A program made the position numbers and the translations under genes. From an uncultured Pseudorhodobacter sp. (GTDB lineage Bacteria; Pseudomonadota; Alphaproteobacteria; Rhodobacterales; Rhodobacteraceae), in contig CAMFIX010000001.1 in the NCBI GenBank assembly GCA_945952425.1, positions 1-42,243 on the forward strand: a stretch of DNA of 42,243 nt. Direction: 5' to 3'. Below the pieces are notes generated by a model. That model did not search any database and was not told the DNA's origin. It worked only from the letters and a program-made list of their open reading frames with translations. Below, one piece after another: positions 22,566 through 30,197 of this stretch; position 1 is the stretch's first letter; each line of letters starts with the position of its first letter.

Positions 22566-22788
22566 CAGACTCGCCCTCCCGTGCGTTCATCTTTTCGACC
22601 ATCACCGCCTCGACCTCCGGCAACAGATCGGCCGCCAGCATCTCCGGCACGCCAAGCGCCCGGCCCATGGCCAGCGCGGCGCCCATGTCCCATCCCAGAA
22701 TCACGCCCTGCACCGCCCGGACCTGTCCGCCGAGCCGCTGCACCAGGTGCCAGACCTGCCATCCCTCGACCGTCTGGGGCGCATTCAC
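22558..22788 (-). CDS. Tail chaperone T region (frameshift extension or GTG-started)
   Basis: The frame from the GTG at 22788 encodes 76 aa (NAPQTVEGWQVWHLVQRLGG...), helical, directly before the tape measure gene. It is in the -1 frame relative to the upstream chaperone gene, and that frame stays open back to an A8 run at 22878-22885. So it may be made mainly as the C-terminal part of a 221-aa fusion. The transframe part carries a CxxC-x3-CxxC pair (CGGCDGVCAEC). In lambda the equivalent pair is G and GT. Confidence 0.72.
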   Translation of the reverse strand: MNAPQTVEGWQVWHLVQRLGGQVRAVQGVILGWDMGAALAMGRALGVPEMLAADLLPEVEAVMVEKMNAREGESDG

Positions 22789-23222
22789 GACGTAGGCGCA
22801 CTCGGCGCAGACCCCGTCGCAGCCGCCGCAATATCCGGCGCCCCCGCCGAAGTGCCATTCGGCAAGGGCGCCAAGCCTTTTTTTTCCTCGGCCACCAGGA
22901 ACCCCTTGGCCAGGTAGGCCGCACCGAACGCCTTGTTCATCTGGAACAGGTCCATCAGCGCGCCGATCCGCTCGGCCGTCGGCTCGACCGGCGCTCCATC
23001 CGCATCGCCGACCCCGCGCCAGCCGATGATGGCGGCCTGCGCCACGGACCGGACCATGGCGGCAAAGCGGACGTCGCTGTCCGTCTCGGCCGGCAGGCCC
23101 CGCACCTCGGGCGCGGCCATCCCGGCGGCAATGATCGCTGTGGTGATCGGCACCACCTCGACCTCGACCCCGAAGCCCAGGTCGATCCAGGCCGGTTTTG
23201 TATCCAGATTGAGCCGCAGCAT
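22785..23222 (-). CDS. Tail assembly chaperone (lambda G-like)
   Basis: The 145-aa protein starts MLRLNLDTKPAWIDLGFGVEVEVVPITTAII and continues with RFAAMVRSVAQAAIIGWRGVGDADG, AERIGALMDLFQMNKAFGAAYLAKGFLVAEEKKG. Position between tail tube and tape measure fits the G gene, whose product and its frameshifted form coat the tape measure before tube polymerisation. The start overlaps the tail tube stop (TGATG). After the A8 run the in-frame tail is low-complexity Ala/Ser/Pro, as is common after a frameshift site. Confidence 0.83.
   Translation of the reverse strand: MLRLNLDTKPAWIDLGFGVEVEVVPITTAIIAAGMAAPEVRGLPAETDSDVRFAAMVRSVAQAAIIGWRGVGDADGAPVEPTAERIGALMDLFQMNKAFGAAYLAKGFLVAEEKKGLAPLPNGTSAGAPDIAAAATGSAPSAPTS
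22878..22885 (-). promoter_or_regulatory. A8 slippery sequence for -1 ribosomal frameshift
   Basis: On the coding strand the codons are GAG GAA AAA AAA GGC. A -1 slip on the run of eight A gives AAA AAA AGG CTT and continues without a stop to 22558. Location near the end of the chaperone G gene and direction (-1) are those of the conserved G/GT frameshift. Confidence 0.75.
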
Positions 23223-24169
23223 CAGTAGCCCGCCACGGCGTTGGTCAGGACAATCGTCGCCATCCGCGCCGGCGTCACCGCCGCCGACTGCGCCGCCTGC
23301 CAGTCGTAGGTCGCCTGGATGCCGCCGGGCCCCGGAATTTCGATGCGCGGCACCGGCAGATAGACCGCATGGACGGTGATCTTCAGGCTCTGGCTGGCGC
23401 TGATCACCCAGGAAAATTCCAGCTCGCAAGGGGTCCCATTCTGCGCGTCGGTGATCAGTGTCGTGTCGGCAAAGCGCGCGACGAGCGCGCCCTTCATCGA
23501 GGCCATGCCGGGATCCGCGCCCTCGATCTTGCCGTCCGACCGGATCGTCTCGACCCGGTCGAGGTTGTTGGAATAGGTCACGTCGCCAGACACGATGTTG
23601 CCGAGCGCGGCCCCGTTGCGCTTGATCGCCCCGTTGAACTGCCCGAACCGGGTCAGGTTCACCAGCGTCCCGAGCGTGCCCGCCTGGCTCGCCACGTTCG
23701 GCGTCTCGCCCTGCGCGATCAGGCCCACGGTCGCCTGCAGGTTCCCGGTCCGCTGCATGTTGAATTTGAAGTCGTTGACCCGGACCCCGGAAAACATCTT
23801 GAAGGTCGGAATGTCCGGGAAGCCGACTTCGATCGACATGCTGGGCAGCGTCCAGCCACCGGTCTGGAAGGTATGCACCTTCGGCGTGGTGCCAGTCGTG
23901 ACTGGCGCCCCGAAGATCGCCTTGAGCCAATAGCCGATCCCGTCGACATCGAGCGGTATGGTGATGTCACCGTCCGCCGTGATCGCGTCCTTGATCGGCG
24001 CCAGCGGGTCGCGGCCGAAGCCCAGAAGCTCGCTGTCGATCAGCGGCTGGGCGGACGCCAGCTTGCTTTCCGCCATCGACAGCTTCATGAAGCCGCTCGC
24101 CGGGGCGGTACCATATACAGACTCATACGCGAACGCCAGCTGCGTCCGCGCACCCATAGCGCGCGCCAT
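23222..24169 (-). CDS. Major tail tube protein
   Basis: The 315-aa product (MARAMGARTQLAFAYESVYGTAP...) has the tail-tube pattern: an early YGTAPASGFMKL segment, DITIPLDVDGIGYWLKAIFGAPV, TGGWTLPSMSIEVGFPDIPTFKMFSGVRVNDFKFNMQ, a central GNIVSGDVTYSNNLDRVETI, and a beta-rich C-terminus. It would polymerise in hexameric rings. GAGGAGA lies six bases upstream of the ATG, giving strong expression, as expected for an abundant structural protein. Confidence 0.88.
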   Translation of the reverse strand: MARAMGARTQLAFAYESVYGTAPASGFMKLSMAESKLASAQPLIDSELLGFGRDPLAPIKDAITADGDITIPLDVDGIGYWLKAIFGAPVTTGTTPKVHTFQTGGWTLPSMSIEVGFPDIPTFKMFSGVRVNDFKFNMQRTGNLQATVGLIAQGETPNVASQAGTLGTLVNLTRFGQFNGAIKRNGAALGNIVSGDVTYSNNLDRVETIRSDGKIEGADPGMASMKGALVARFADTTLITDAQNGTPCELEFSWVISASQSLKITVHAVYLPVPRIEIPGPGGIQATYDWQAAQSAAVTPARMATIVLTNAVAGY

Positions 24170-24179
24170 GTCTTTCTCC

Positions 24180-24623
24180 TCAGATCAGGGGGTCGGGTGT
24201 GGAATAATGCAAGGTCACGGTCAGAAGTGCGGCCTTGATGCTGGCCGCACCTTCGACCGGCAGGTCGGTCGGCACCGGGGCCGAGGCCTCGGCCCAGTCG
24301 CAAAGGCCGCCGAGCGTCCGGTCAATGGCCAGCGCCGCACCGACCGCCGCGCCCAGGTCGTCGAGTGCTGCGTCATTGCGGTTGTCCGCCATCTGCACGA
24401 ACAGCTCGACCTCGGCCGCGTGCTCGTAGTGATACATGAGGGGCGACAGCGTCACCTCGGGCTCGCCCGGATTTCCGTCGCGCAGGATCACCAGCCCGTC
24501 GCGCGGGATCTGGTCGGGCAGGACCAGGTTGCGCTCGACAAGCCGCGTCACGCCGACTTCGACTTGCGTGCGAAGCACCTGGTGCAGCGCATCGAGAACC
24601 GCCTCGCGTCGCGAAACCATCAT
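24180..24623 (-). CDS. Tail terminator-like protein, 147 aa
   Basis: It starts MMVSRREAVLDALHQVLRTQ, continues with DGLVILRDGNPGEPEVTLSPLMYHYEHAAEVELFVQ and ends with AASIKAALLTVTLHYSTPDPLI. This is the pattern of gpU-type tail terminators (helix, then beta strands with a Tyr-His pair), which cap the tail and join it to the head. It follows the HK97-gp10-like gene with an ATGA overlap. Confidence 0.75.
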   Translation of the reverse strand: MMVSRREAVLDALHQVLRTQVEVGVTRLVERNLVLPDQIPRDGLVILRDGNPGEPEVTLSPLMYHYEHAAEVELFVQMADNRNDAALDDLGAAVGAALAIDRTLGGLCDWAEASAPVPTDLPVEGAASIKAALLTVTLHYSTPDPLI

Positions 24624-25255
24624 TCGCCCTTCCAGTTGGACACGATCATGCCCGGAATCGTCGATCCGACCGCGTCGGCTGCCTGAAACAGGTGCAGGCG
24701 CTTGCGCAGCCTGACCTGTGGCACCAGCAGGAAGATCGGAATCGTCCGGTTCCGGAAGGTAACCGGATCGGACAGCCGCCCCCGACGCTTGACCAGGACG
24801 TTGCCGGGCGCCTTCGTGCCATCGTCGACCAGAAGCGCCCGCCGCCCATCAAGATAGACGAAGCGCAGCCGACGCCCGGTCTTGCGCTCCCACTCGCCCG
24901 GCACGAGCTTCTTGCCCTTCGGGCCTACGCCCGCCGCCGGCAGCGGGATCGACAGCCAGAAACCGTCCCGACTGCGGATCACCGCACCCGTTTCGTTCGG
25001 GTCGAGGATCTTCGGCGCCCTAGAATAGACGAGCGCCGCGGCCTTCAGGCTTGGCTGCCCTTTGGGATAGGTCTCAAGCCTGACGGTGTTTGCAAGCCGG
25101 CGCCCAAGCCCCGCCGCCACGACCTGCTCGCGCCATTGGGTTTTGAGCGTCTGGCCCGCACCACGCATGGCCGAGCTGACGGCCCGCTCGCCCGCCCGGA
25201 GCTGGCCCTTCATCATCTGGCTCAGATCGCCGTCGATCGTGACATCCAGCCTCAT
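24620..25255 (-). CDS. DUF6441/HK97 gp10-like head-tail protein
   Basis: The 211-aa product (MRLDVTIDGDLSQMMKGQLRAGERAVSSAMRGAGQTLKTQWREQVVAAGLG...) is basic in its N-terminal helix and then has VRLETYPKGQPSLKAAALVYSRAPKILD and GAVIRSRDGFWLSIPLPAAG. This resembles the DUF6441 family and the minor tail/head-tail joining proteins of HK97 gp10 type. It probably takes part in head-tail completion. It is coupled by 4-nt overlaps at both ends. Confidence 0.75.
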   Translation of the reverse strand: MRLDVTIDGDLSQMMKGQLRAGERAVSSAMRGAGQTLKTQWREQVVAAGLGRRLANTVRLETYPKGQPSLKAAALVYSRAPKILDPNETGAVIRSRDGFWLSIPLPAAGVGPKGKKLVPGEWERKTGRRLRFVYLDGRRALLVDDGTKAPGNVLVKRRGRLSDPVTFRNRTIPIFLLVPQVRLRKRLHLFQAADAVGSTIPGMIVSNWKGE

Positions 25256-25566
25256 GCCGCGCGCAGCTCCACCATCCAGACCAGCCGCTCGCGGTCGCGC
25301 CGCGGCGTCGCCTGCACGACGAAGGCCTCGGCCCCGATTTCGACGCGGTCGTTCAGGCGCGGGTTGGCGATCTCGCTCACCCGCACGTCGATCACCGTCG
25401 TGTCGCTCACCAGCCGCGCTCCGCTGAACTCGCTGATACGATCCGGCGCGCTGCGCATGACGCGGCAGGCGACGGGCGCGCCCACCCCCTGCTCACGCCA
25501 GACGGCATCCGCCGCCATGTTCGGATCGGCAAAGATCGCGTCCAGGGCGGCGGCAAAGACGGACAT
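25252..25566 (-). CDS. Head-tail joining protein, 104 aa
   Basis: The small protein (MSVFAAALDAIFADPNMAADAVWREQG...) has the FII-like head-tail joiner pattern, with PVACRVMRSAPDRISEF, ISE-type VDVRVSEIANPRLNDRVEIGAEAFVVQATPRRDRERLVWMVEL. It is expected to bind the portal/adaptor ring. Six bases separate it from the DUF2190 gene upstream. Confidence 0.78.
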   Translation of the reverse strand: MSVFAAALDAIFADPNMAADAVWREQGVGAPVACRVMRSAPDRISEFSGARLVSDTTVIDVRVSEIANPRLNDRVEIGAEAFVVQATPRRDRERLVWMVELRAA

Positions 25567-25571
25567 GCCGG

Positions 25572-25898
25572 TCAGAGGCCCAGGACGACGACGCGGCCGA
25601 CGCTATCGGCGGCCTGTTGCGCCTGCGCCGCATAGCCGATCAGCTTGTTCGACCCGACCGTGGTCGTGCAGAGCTTGCCGGCATTGTCCCAGTAGATCGG
25701 CGCGCCCTGCGTCCAGGCCTGCGAGCCGGTCTTGGCCAAGTCGAACACACCTTCGATCGCCGCCTCGACCGAGGCACCGCTCGCCGCAGCAAAACTCGCG
25801 ACGCCGAAGATCGATCCGACCTGCAGGCCGGCGCCCGATGCGACGGCATAGGGCGCGGTCAGCGTCAGGACGTCGCCCTCTTGGACATAGTTTTTCAT
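25572..25898 (-). CDS. DUF2190 capsid-associated protein
   Basis: The 108-aa product contains MKNYVQEGDVLTLTAPYAVASGAGLQVGSIFGVA, ASGASVEAAIEGVFDLAK and GAPIYWDNAGKLCTT, all typical of DUF2190, a family of capsid decoration or head-stabilising proteins encoded next to the capsid gene. Its ATG overlaps the stop of the HNH gene and its ribosome binding site (AAGGAG) lies inside the last HNH codons. This suggests the HNH gene was inserted between this gene and the capsid gene while its control stayed intact. Confidence 0.87.
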   Translation of the reverse strand: MKNYVQEGDVLTLTAPYAVASGAGLQVGSIFGVASFAAASGASVEAAIEGVFDLAKTGSQAWTQGAPIYWDNAGKLCTTTVGSNKLIGYAAQAQQAADSVGRVVVLGL

Positions 25899-26428
25899 CT
25901 GGTGCTCTCCTTTTCATGTGGCGGCCATGGAACATGGCGCCATTCTCGGTTTGCTTTGATCTGGCTGATGCTCGCTTGGGAAACGCCTGTTTCAGCGCTG
26001 ACTTCACAATTGCGCATGCCGCTGGCCAACAGGTCTTTGACTTCTGCGACTATCGCATCGGTCAGCTTTGCCCGGTGCGATCTTTCACCAAAAACCTTGG
26101 TGCCATGAGTTAACTCATCAGCCTTGTTCTGTTTTTGCGTTCCGTACGCTAGGTTACAAGGTCGATTGTCACCCGGCTTCCCGTTCAGGTGCCGGATGAT
26201 GAATCCGCGCGGTCGAGGACCAAGATAGGCTAGCGCCACAAGGGCGTGAACAGTTCCCTTCTGCTTCCGCCCTCCCGGCCTTAACGTCACTCGCAAATAG
26301 CCGTCGCGGTCCTTATGGGGCTTGATGGAGTGCGGCACGGACCATCGTCCGTGCCGACCAGGTGCCGTACTCCAAATCACGCCTTCGGCATCTGCGAAGT
26401 ATCTTCCAAAGCCAGGAATAGGCTTCAT
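25895..26428 (-). CDS. Free-standing homing-type HNH endonuclease
   Basis: The 177-aa product has a NUMOD4-like start (MKPIPGFGRYFADAEGVIWS) and an HNH_3 core (TVHALVALAYLGPRPRG, FIIRHLNGKPGDNRPCNLAYGTQKQN) with catalytic H and N/H positions. It ends in a helix-turn-helix (AEVKDLLASGMRNCEVSAETGVSQASISQI). This is the layout of freestanding homing endonucleases. It lies between capsid and DUF2190 genes and uses more A/T-ending codons than its neighbours, so it is probably a mobile gene. It may cleave phages that lack it and so spread by repair. Confidence 0.88.
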   Translation of the reverse strand: MKPIPGFGRYFADAEGVIWSTAPGRHGRWSVPHSIKPHKDRDGYLRVTLRPGGRKQKGTVHALVALAYLGPRPRGFIIRHLNGKPGDNRPCNLAYGTQKQNKADELTHGTKVFGERSHRAKLTDAIVAEVKDLLASGMRNCEVSAETGVSQASISQIKANREWRHVPWPPHEKESTR

Positions 26429-26437
26429 GGCGATAAA

Positions 26438-28480
26438 TCAGGCCCCCGGATTTTTCCAAGTCCCGCGGTAGTCGCGGGCGCCCGTCCCGAAATCGTGCTC
26501 GAGCGTCGCCTGCCAGCCCTGGGTGCCGAAGGGCTCGTTGGTCCGCAGGCGCGGACCCGTGAACCCGTCCAGGTAGCCATAGACAAAGCAGGCGCCGCCC
26601 GCCGACCCGGGATCGGCGAACAGATACCAGGTGTTGCCCGTGATCTGGGCCGAGACAACGACTTCCAGCCGGCCGGTGAAGGGGTTGACGTTTGCGGGCT
26701 GGGCCGGGGTGATCTGCGTCACCAGCTGCAGGGCCTCGACCTCCTTGTCGGGGCCCACCAGCAGGATCGAGGGCGTCATGTTGAGTTTCAGCCCGTCGAT
26801 CGACGCCTGCTTGCGCATCGCCGCCTTGCCCGTCGCGAGCGACGCGACGGTGATCGCCGTGCCGGCGCCGGCCAGGTTCTTATGGGTTGCCGCCTCCCAA
26901 ACTGCCAGCGCGTCCGACGACAGGGTCGCGGTCGACATGAAGCCGTAGAAGGTCTGCTCCTCGAAATCGGCGACCGCCGATCCCCAGTCACCCAGCATGT
27001 CATCGATGGCACCGAGGTCGTCGTTGATCATCATCTGGCGCGAGATGCCGACGCCGACCGCATAGGGCGCAAGCTGCGCCGTCTCGCGCTTTTCGCCGAA
27101 GGTTCCGAACTTGATCTCGCCGTTTTCGCCCACCGGCTGCAGGCGGGGGAAATCGCCCGACCGCACCATCGGATGCGGACGGAAGTCCTTGAAGTCGCGG
27201 CGGCGCGCGATCTTGCGGTAGGTGGGCTCGGCCACCTGGTAGCGCTCCATCATTGACTTGTTGAGCGCGTTTTCGAAGATGCCGGGGAAATCGCTGGTCG
27301 AATGGGCGGCCGCCATGAAGATGTCGAGCCGGTCAGCCGCGCTGCGCATCGGGCCCTTATGGTCCGCGCAGATCGCCGCCATCTCGTAAAGCGGCATCGC
27401 CATGTAGGGCCGCGCGGCGTCCGTTTTCGGATCCGTGCGGGTGATCTGCGCGGTGATCGCCGCGCCCATGGCCTCGCGCCGCGTGGTGCGCTCGTCACGG
27501 GTGATCCGCGCGGTCTCGCGTCCATGCATCGGCTTGTCCCCCTCGGTGTCCTGCCGCTCCCTCATGATGATCTCCATCACCGCATCCGAGCTGGTGCCCG
27601 CCGCGATATGGTGGCTCGCGAACTCCATGTCCCGGCCCGCCATCGTGGCCATGTTCATGATCCGCATCGTCCGGCCCTGCTCGGCCCGGCGCGCGGCGGC
27701 GACTGCGCCGGGATCGCCCGCCGCCTTGTCCTCCGCGCCGCCGGTCTCCTCGGCCTGGTCCTCGTCATCGGCGCCGGCAATGGCCTTCGCCTTGTCCTCT
27801 TCGTCAGCCATCTTGGGCTCCTCTCTCTTGGTGCGGGGACGCCCCGCGATCATGGCCATCACGGCCGCTTTCCCGGGGGTACGCCCCAGGCCTTTCGATG
27901 ACGCCCGTAGATCGGCGGGCGCATGTGCATAGATCCGGTAGTCAAACCGCGCGGCGGCGGCGGCTTGCGTCGCGCCGTCGTAGGATGTCGCGAAGCCCAT
28001 CTCGACCGCCGCGGCACCGTCCAGGACCGTCTCGGCCCGCATCACCGCGCGCGCCTCCTCGCGGGTCAGGCCCGACCGCGCGGCATAGATGTCGGCATAG
28101 GCGTTCGAAATCGTGCCGAGGATCTCGGCCTCTTTCTGATGATCAGCCTCGGTGCCACGCCCTTCGGTCCAGGGCGACGCGGGATCATGGATCAGCATCC
28201 AGGCGCCAAGCCGCATCACGATCTGGTCGCCCGCCATCGCGATCAGCGACGCGGCCGATGCCGCAACACCATCGACGACCACGGTGACCTTGCCCGGATG
28301 GTCAACCAGCATCGTGTAGATCGCCTGCCCCTCGGTCGCGACACCGCCACCCGAGTTGATCCGGACGGTCACGTCGCCGGTGATCTTCGACAGGGCCTCT
28401 CGCACCGTCCGCGCGGTGAAATAGTCCTCATCCCACCAGCTCGCGCCCACTGTCCCGTAAAGATGGATCTCACTGTCCAT
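26438..28480 (-). CDS. Prohead protease-major capsid fusion protein
   Basis: From the ATG at 28480 the protein has 680 aa. The N-terminal about 180 residues form a ClpP/S14-type protease: IHLYGTVGASWWDEDYF, TVRINSGGGVATEG, VVVDGVAASAASLIAMAGD (catalytic Ser), MLIHDPAS (catalytic His). A charged linker (EEDKAKAIAGADDEDQAEETGG) follows. The C-terminal about 400 residues are an HK97/gpT-like capsid (GIFENALNKSMMERY, KFGTFGEKRETAQLAPYAVG, RQMMINDDLGAIDDM, LVGPDKEVEA). The protease would mature the prohead and free the capsid subunit from itself. An alternative start at 28534 exists; I prefer 28480 because AGGA precedes it and family members begin just before LYG. Confidence 0.9.
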   Translation of the reverse strand: MDSEIHLYGTVGASWWDEDYFTARTVREALSKITGDVTVRINSGGGVATEGQAIYTMLVDHPGKVTVVVDGVAASAASLIAMAGDQIVMRLGAWMLIHDPASPWTEGRGTEADHQKEAEILGTISNAYADIYAARSGLTREEARAVMRAETVLDGAAAVEMGFATSYDGATQAAAAARFDYRIYAHAPADLRASSKGLGRTPGKAAVMAMIAGRPRTKREEPKMADEEDKAKAIAGADDEDQAEETGGAEDKAAGDPGAVAAARRAEQGRTMRIMNMATMAGRDMEFASHHIAAGTSSDAVMEIIMRERQDTEGDKPMHGRETARITRDERTTRREAMGAAITAQITRTDPKTDAARPYMAMPLYEMAAICADHKGPMRSAADRLDIFMAAAHSTSDFPGIFENALNKSMMERYQVAEPTYRKIARRRDFKDFRPHPMVRSGDFPRLQPVGENGEIKFGTFGEKRETAQLAPYAVGVGISRQMMINDDLGAIDDMLGDWGSAVADFEEQTFYGFMSTATLSSDALAVWEAATHKNLAGAGTAITVASLATGKAAMRKQASIDGLKLNMTPSILLVGPDKEVEALQLVTQITPAQPANVNPFTGRLEVVVSAQITGNTWYLFADPGSAGGACFVYGYLDGFTGPRLRTNEPFGTQGWQATLEHDFGTGARDYRGTWKNPGA

Positions 28481-29984
28481 TCGGATCCTGTCCTTTCCCG
28501 CCCGCGCCACCCGCAGGCTCGTTCGTTTGGCCATGGCCGGCCGATCCCGGCTGGCCGGCGACCGCGTTGCGCGCGTCGCTGTCGAATTTCAGACCGGCCT
28601 TGTCGGCCGCCTCGGCATCGGCGATCTGCTCGCGCATCACATCGTCCGGATCGTCGCCAAGCTCGCGGATCACCTGCTGGCGCGCCGCGAAGCCCGACCG
28701 CACCTTGTCGCGCAAGGCGCCGATCTCGCGCGCCGGATCGATCAGCGGCCGAACCGGCGCCACCCAGTCGAGCGTCAGGCCACGTTTCGGGACAACGGCA
28801 TTTTCCAGCGCCCATTCCTCGATGATCCAGCGCCCGATTGGCTGCATCATCTGCGGGATCAGCATCAGCCACTGCCAGGCGGCGATGGCCTGATCCATCT
28901 CGATCCGGCCGGCCTTGTAGCTCGTGAAATTCACGTTGCTCAGGTCGCCCGAGAGGGCCTCATAGGTGATGCCCATGCCGGCCGCGACCGTGCGCAGGAC
29001 CGCCCGCGTGAACTCTTCATGTCCCGTCACCGCCGGCGGCTCGGCGAAGGTCACATCCTCGCCGGGCTTCAGCCGGCGGATCGTGCCCGGCACGATCGTG
29101 CCGCCAAGATCATCGACCTCGCCGGCCTTGCCGGACTGGCCGTCGCCGTCGTCGGTGACGAAGGCCGCGAAACAGGCGGCGATCTTTTGGCGCATCAGCT
29201 GCGCATCCTGCCCGTCGGCCAGGTCCTGCAACGCCAGGGCGACTGGCGCAAACCAGCTCACCCCCCGCATCTGCCCCGGCCGGTCCTGCCGGTAGACATG
29301 CAAGATGTCGGAAGCCGGAACCCGGTGCGACTGGAAGCTCTTGATCCAGCGCGCGTTCGATCCCGGATGCTCGTCGAAAAGCCAGTAGGCCACGCGCCGT
29401 CCGATCGCGTCATACTCGATCCCCTCGCGGATCTGCCCGCCCGCATCGGCGATCCCGGTTCGCGACGTGTCGATATAGTCGGCCTCGATCAGCTGCAGCT
29501 GCAGGGCCAGCGGCAGGCGGTCGCTCCTCAGCCGCTGGCGCCGCCGGATCAGCACCTCGCCCGCATCGATGACCGCATTCATCGCCAGACGCTGCAGCCC
29601 GAAGAGCGTATTGCGCCCGTCGGCATCGATCGCGGTCGTCAGCAGGTGATCCTGGATCACCTGGCTCAGCGCCGCCTGCTGGCTCGACGTGCCGCCCCGC
29701 ACCTTCGGCAGGATCCCGGTGCCGACAACATTGCCCGCGATGACCGCCTGTGCCCGCGCCGCGAGCGGCGTGTTGCGGATCATGTCGCGGGCGATGAAGG
29801 CAAGACGCGCCCGCCGCACCGCCGCCGCATCCGCATCCGACGCCGTCGGCCGCCAGGATGACCCCCGCCGCCCCGCTTGGGCAGCATCATAGTTCATCAC
29901 GACATTCAGCGCGGCCCGCGCCCGTGCGCGGCGCAAGGCCCGGTCCGGCGACAGGGCCGCCAGCGCACGTTCGAAGATGTTCAT
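28470..29984 (-). CDS. Portal protein (lambda gpB family)
   Basis: The 504-aa portal begins MNIFERALAALSPDRALRRARARAALNV. It contains gpB-type blocks: ARLAFIARDMIRNTPLAARAQAVIAGNVVGTGI, LIEADYIDTSRTG, GIEYDAIGRRVAYWLFDEHPG, RVPASDILHVYRQDRPGQMRGVSWFAPV, LSGDLSNVNFTSYKAGRIEMDQAI. It forms the dodecameric DNA channel at the head vertex. The C-terminal end overlaps the start of the protease-capsid gene by 11 bases. Confidence 0.95.
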   Translation of the reverse strand: MNIFERALAALSPDRALRRARARAALNVVMNYDAAQAGRRGSSWRPTASDADAAAVRRARLAFIARDMIRNTPLAARAQAVIAGNVVGTGILPKVRGGTSSQQAALSQVIQDHLLTTAIDADGRNTLFGLQRLAMNAVIDAGEVLIRRRQRLRSDRLPLALQLQLIEADYIDTSRTGIADAGGQIREGIEYDAIGRRVAYWLFDEHPGSNARWIKSFQSHRVPASDILHVYRQDRPGQMRGVSWFAPVALALQDLADGQDAQLMRQKIAACFAAFVTDDGDGQSGKAGEVDDLGGTIVPGTIRRLKPGEDVTFAEPPAVTGHEEFTRAVLRTVAAGMGITYEALSGDLSNVNFTSYKAGRIEMDQAIAAWQWLMLIPQMMQPIGRWIIEEWALENAVVPKRGLTLDWVAPVRPLIDPAREIGALRDKVRSGFAARQQVIRELGDDPDDVMREQIADAEAADKAGLKFDSDARNAVAGQPGSAGHGQTNEPAGGAGGKGQDPNGQ

Positions 29985-29987
29985 CGC

Positions 29988-30197
29988 TCAGAGGCCCTTT
30001 CCGTAGGTCGGCGTCAGATTGCGCGAGGCAGTCGCCGCGCCGCCCTGCGTCGCCAGAAGGCTGGCCGTGTGGGACCGTGCCGCGCGCAGCTCGAGCATCG
30101 AGCGATATTCGATCCGCTTGCCGTCATACTGGCTGACCAGCACACCCGAGGCGATCATCTGGTCCAGCCGGTCGAGATCGGCCTGCGTTACGCTCAT
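29988..30197 (-). CDS. Head-tail connector gpW-like protein
   Basis: The 69-aa product (MSVTQADLDRLDQMIASGVLVSQYDGKRIEYRSMLELRAARSH) matches the gpW family: a helix, a beta turn around YDGKRIEYRS and a second helix. In lambda gpW sits between portal and terminase genes and completes the connector. The same position and the 4-nt overlap with the terminase gene support this. Confidence 0.88.
   Translation of the reverse strand: MSVTQADLDRLDQMIASGVLVSQYDGKRIEYRSMLELRAARSHTASLLATQGGAATASRNLTPTYGKGL

Noticed and set aside
24692..26113. Plus-strand frame of 473 codons
   Set aside because: Runs antisense through several recognised head-tail genes and shows no recognisable motif.
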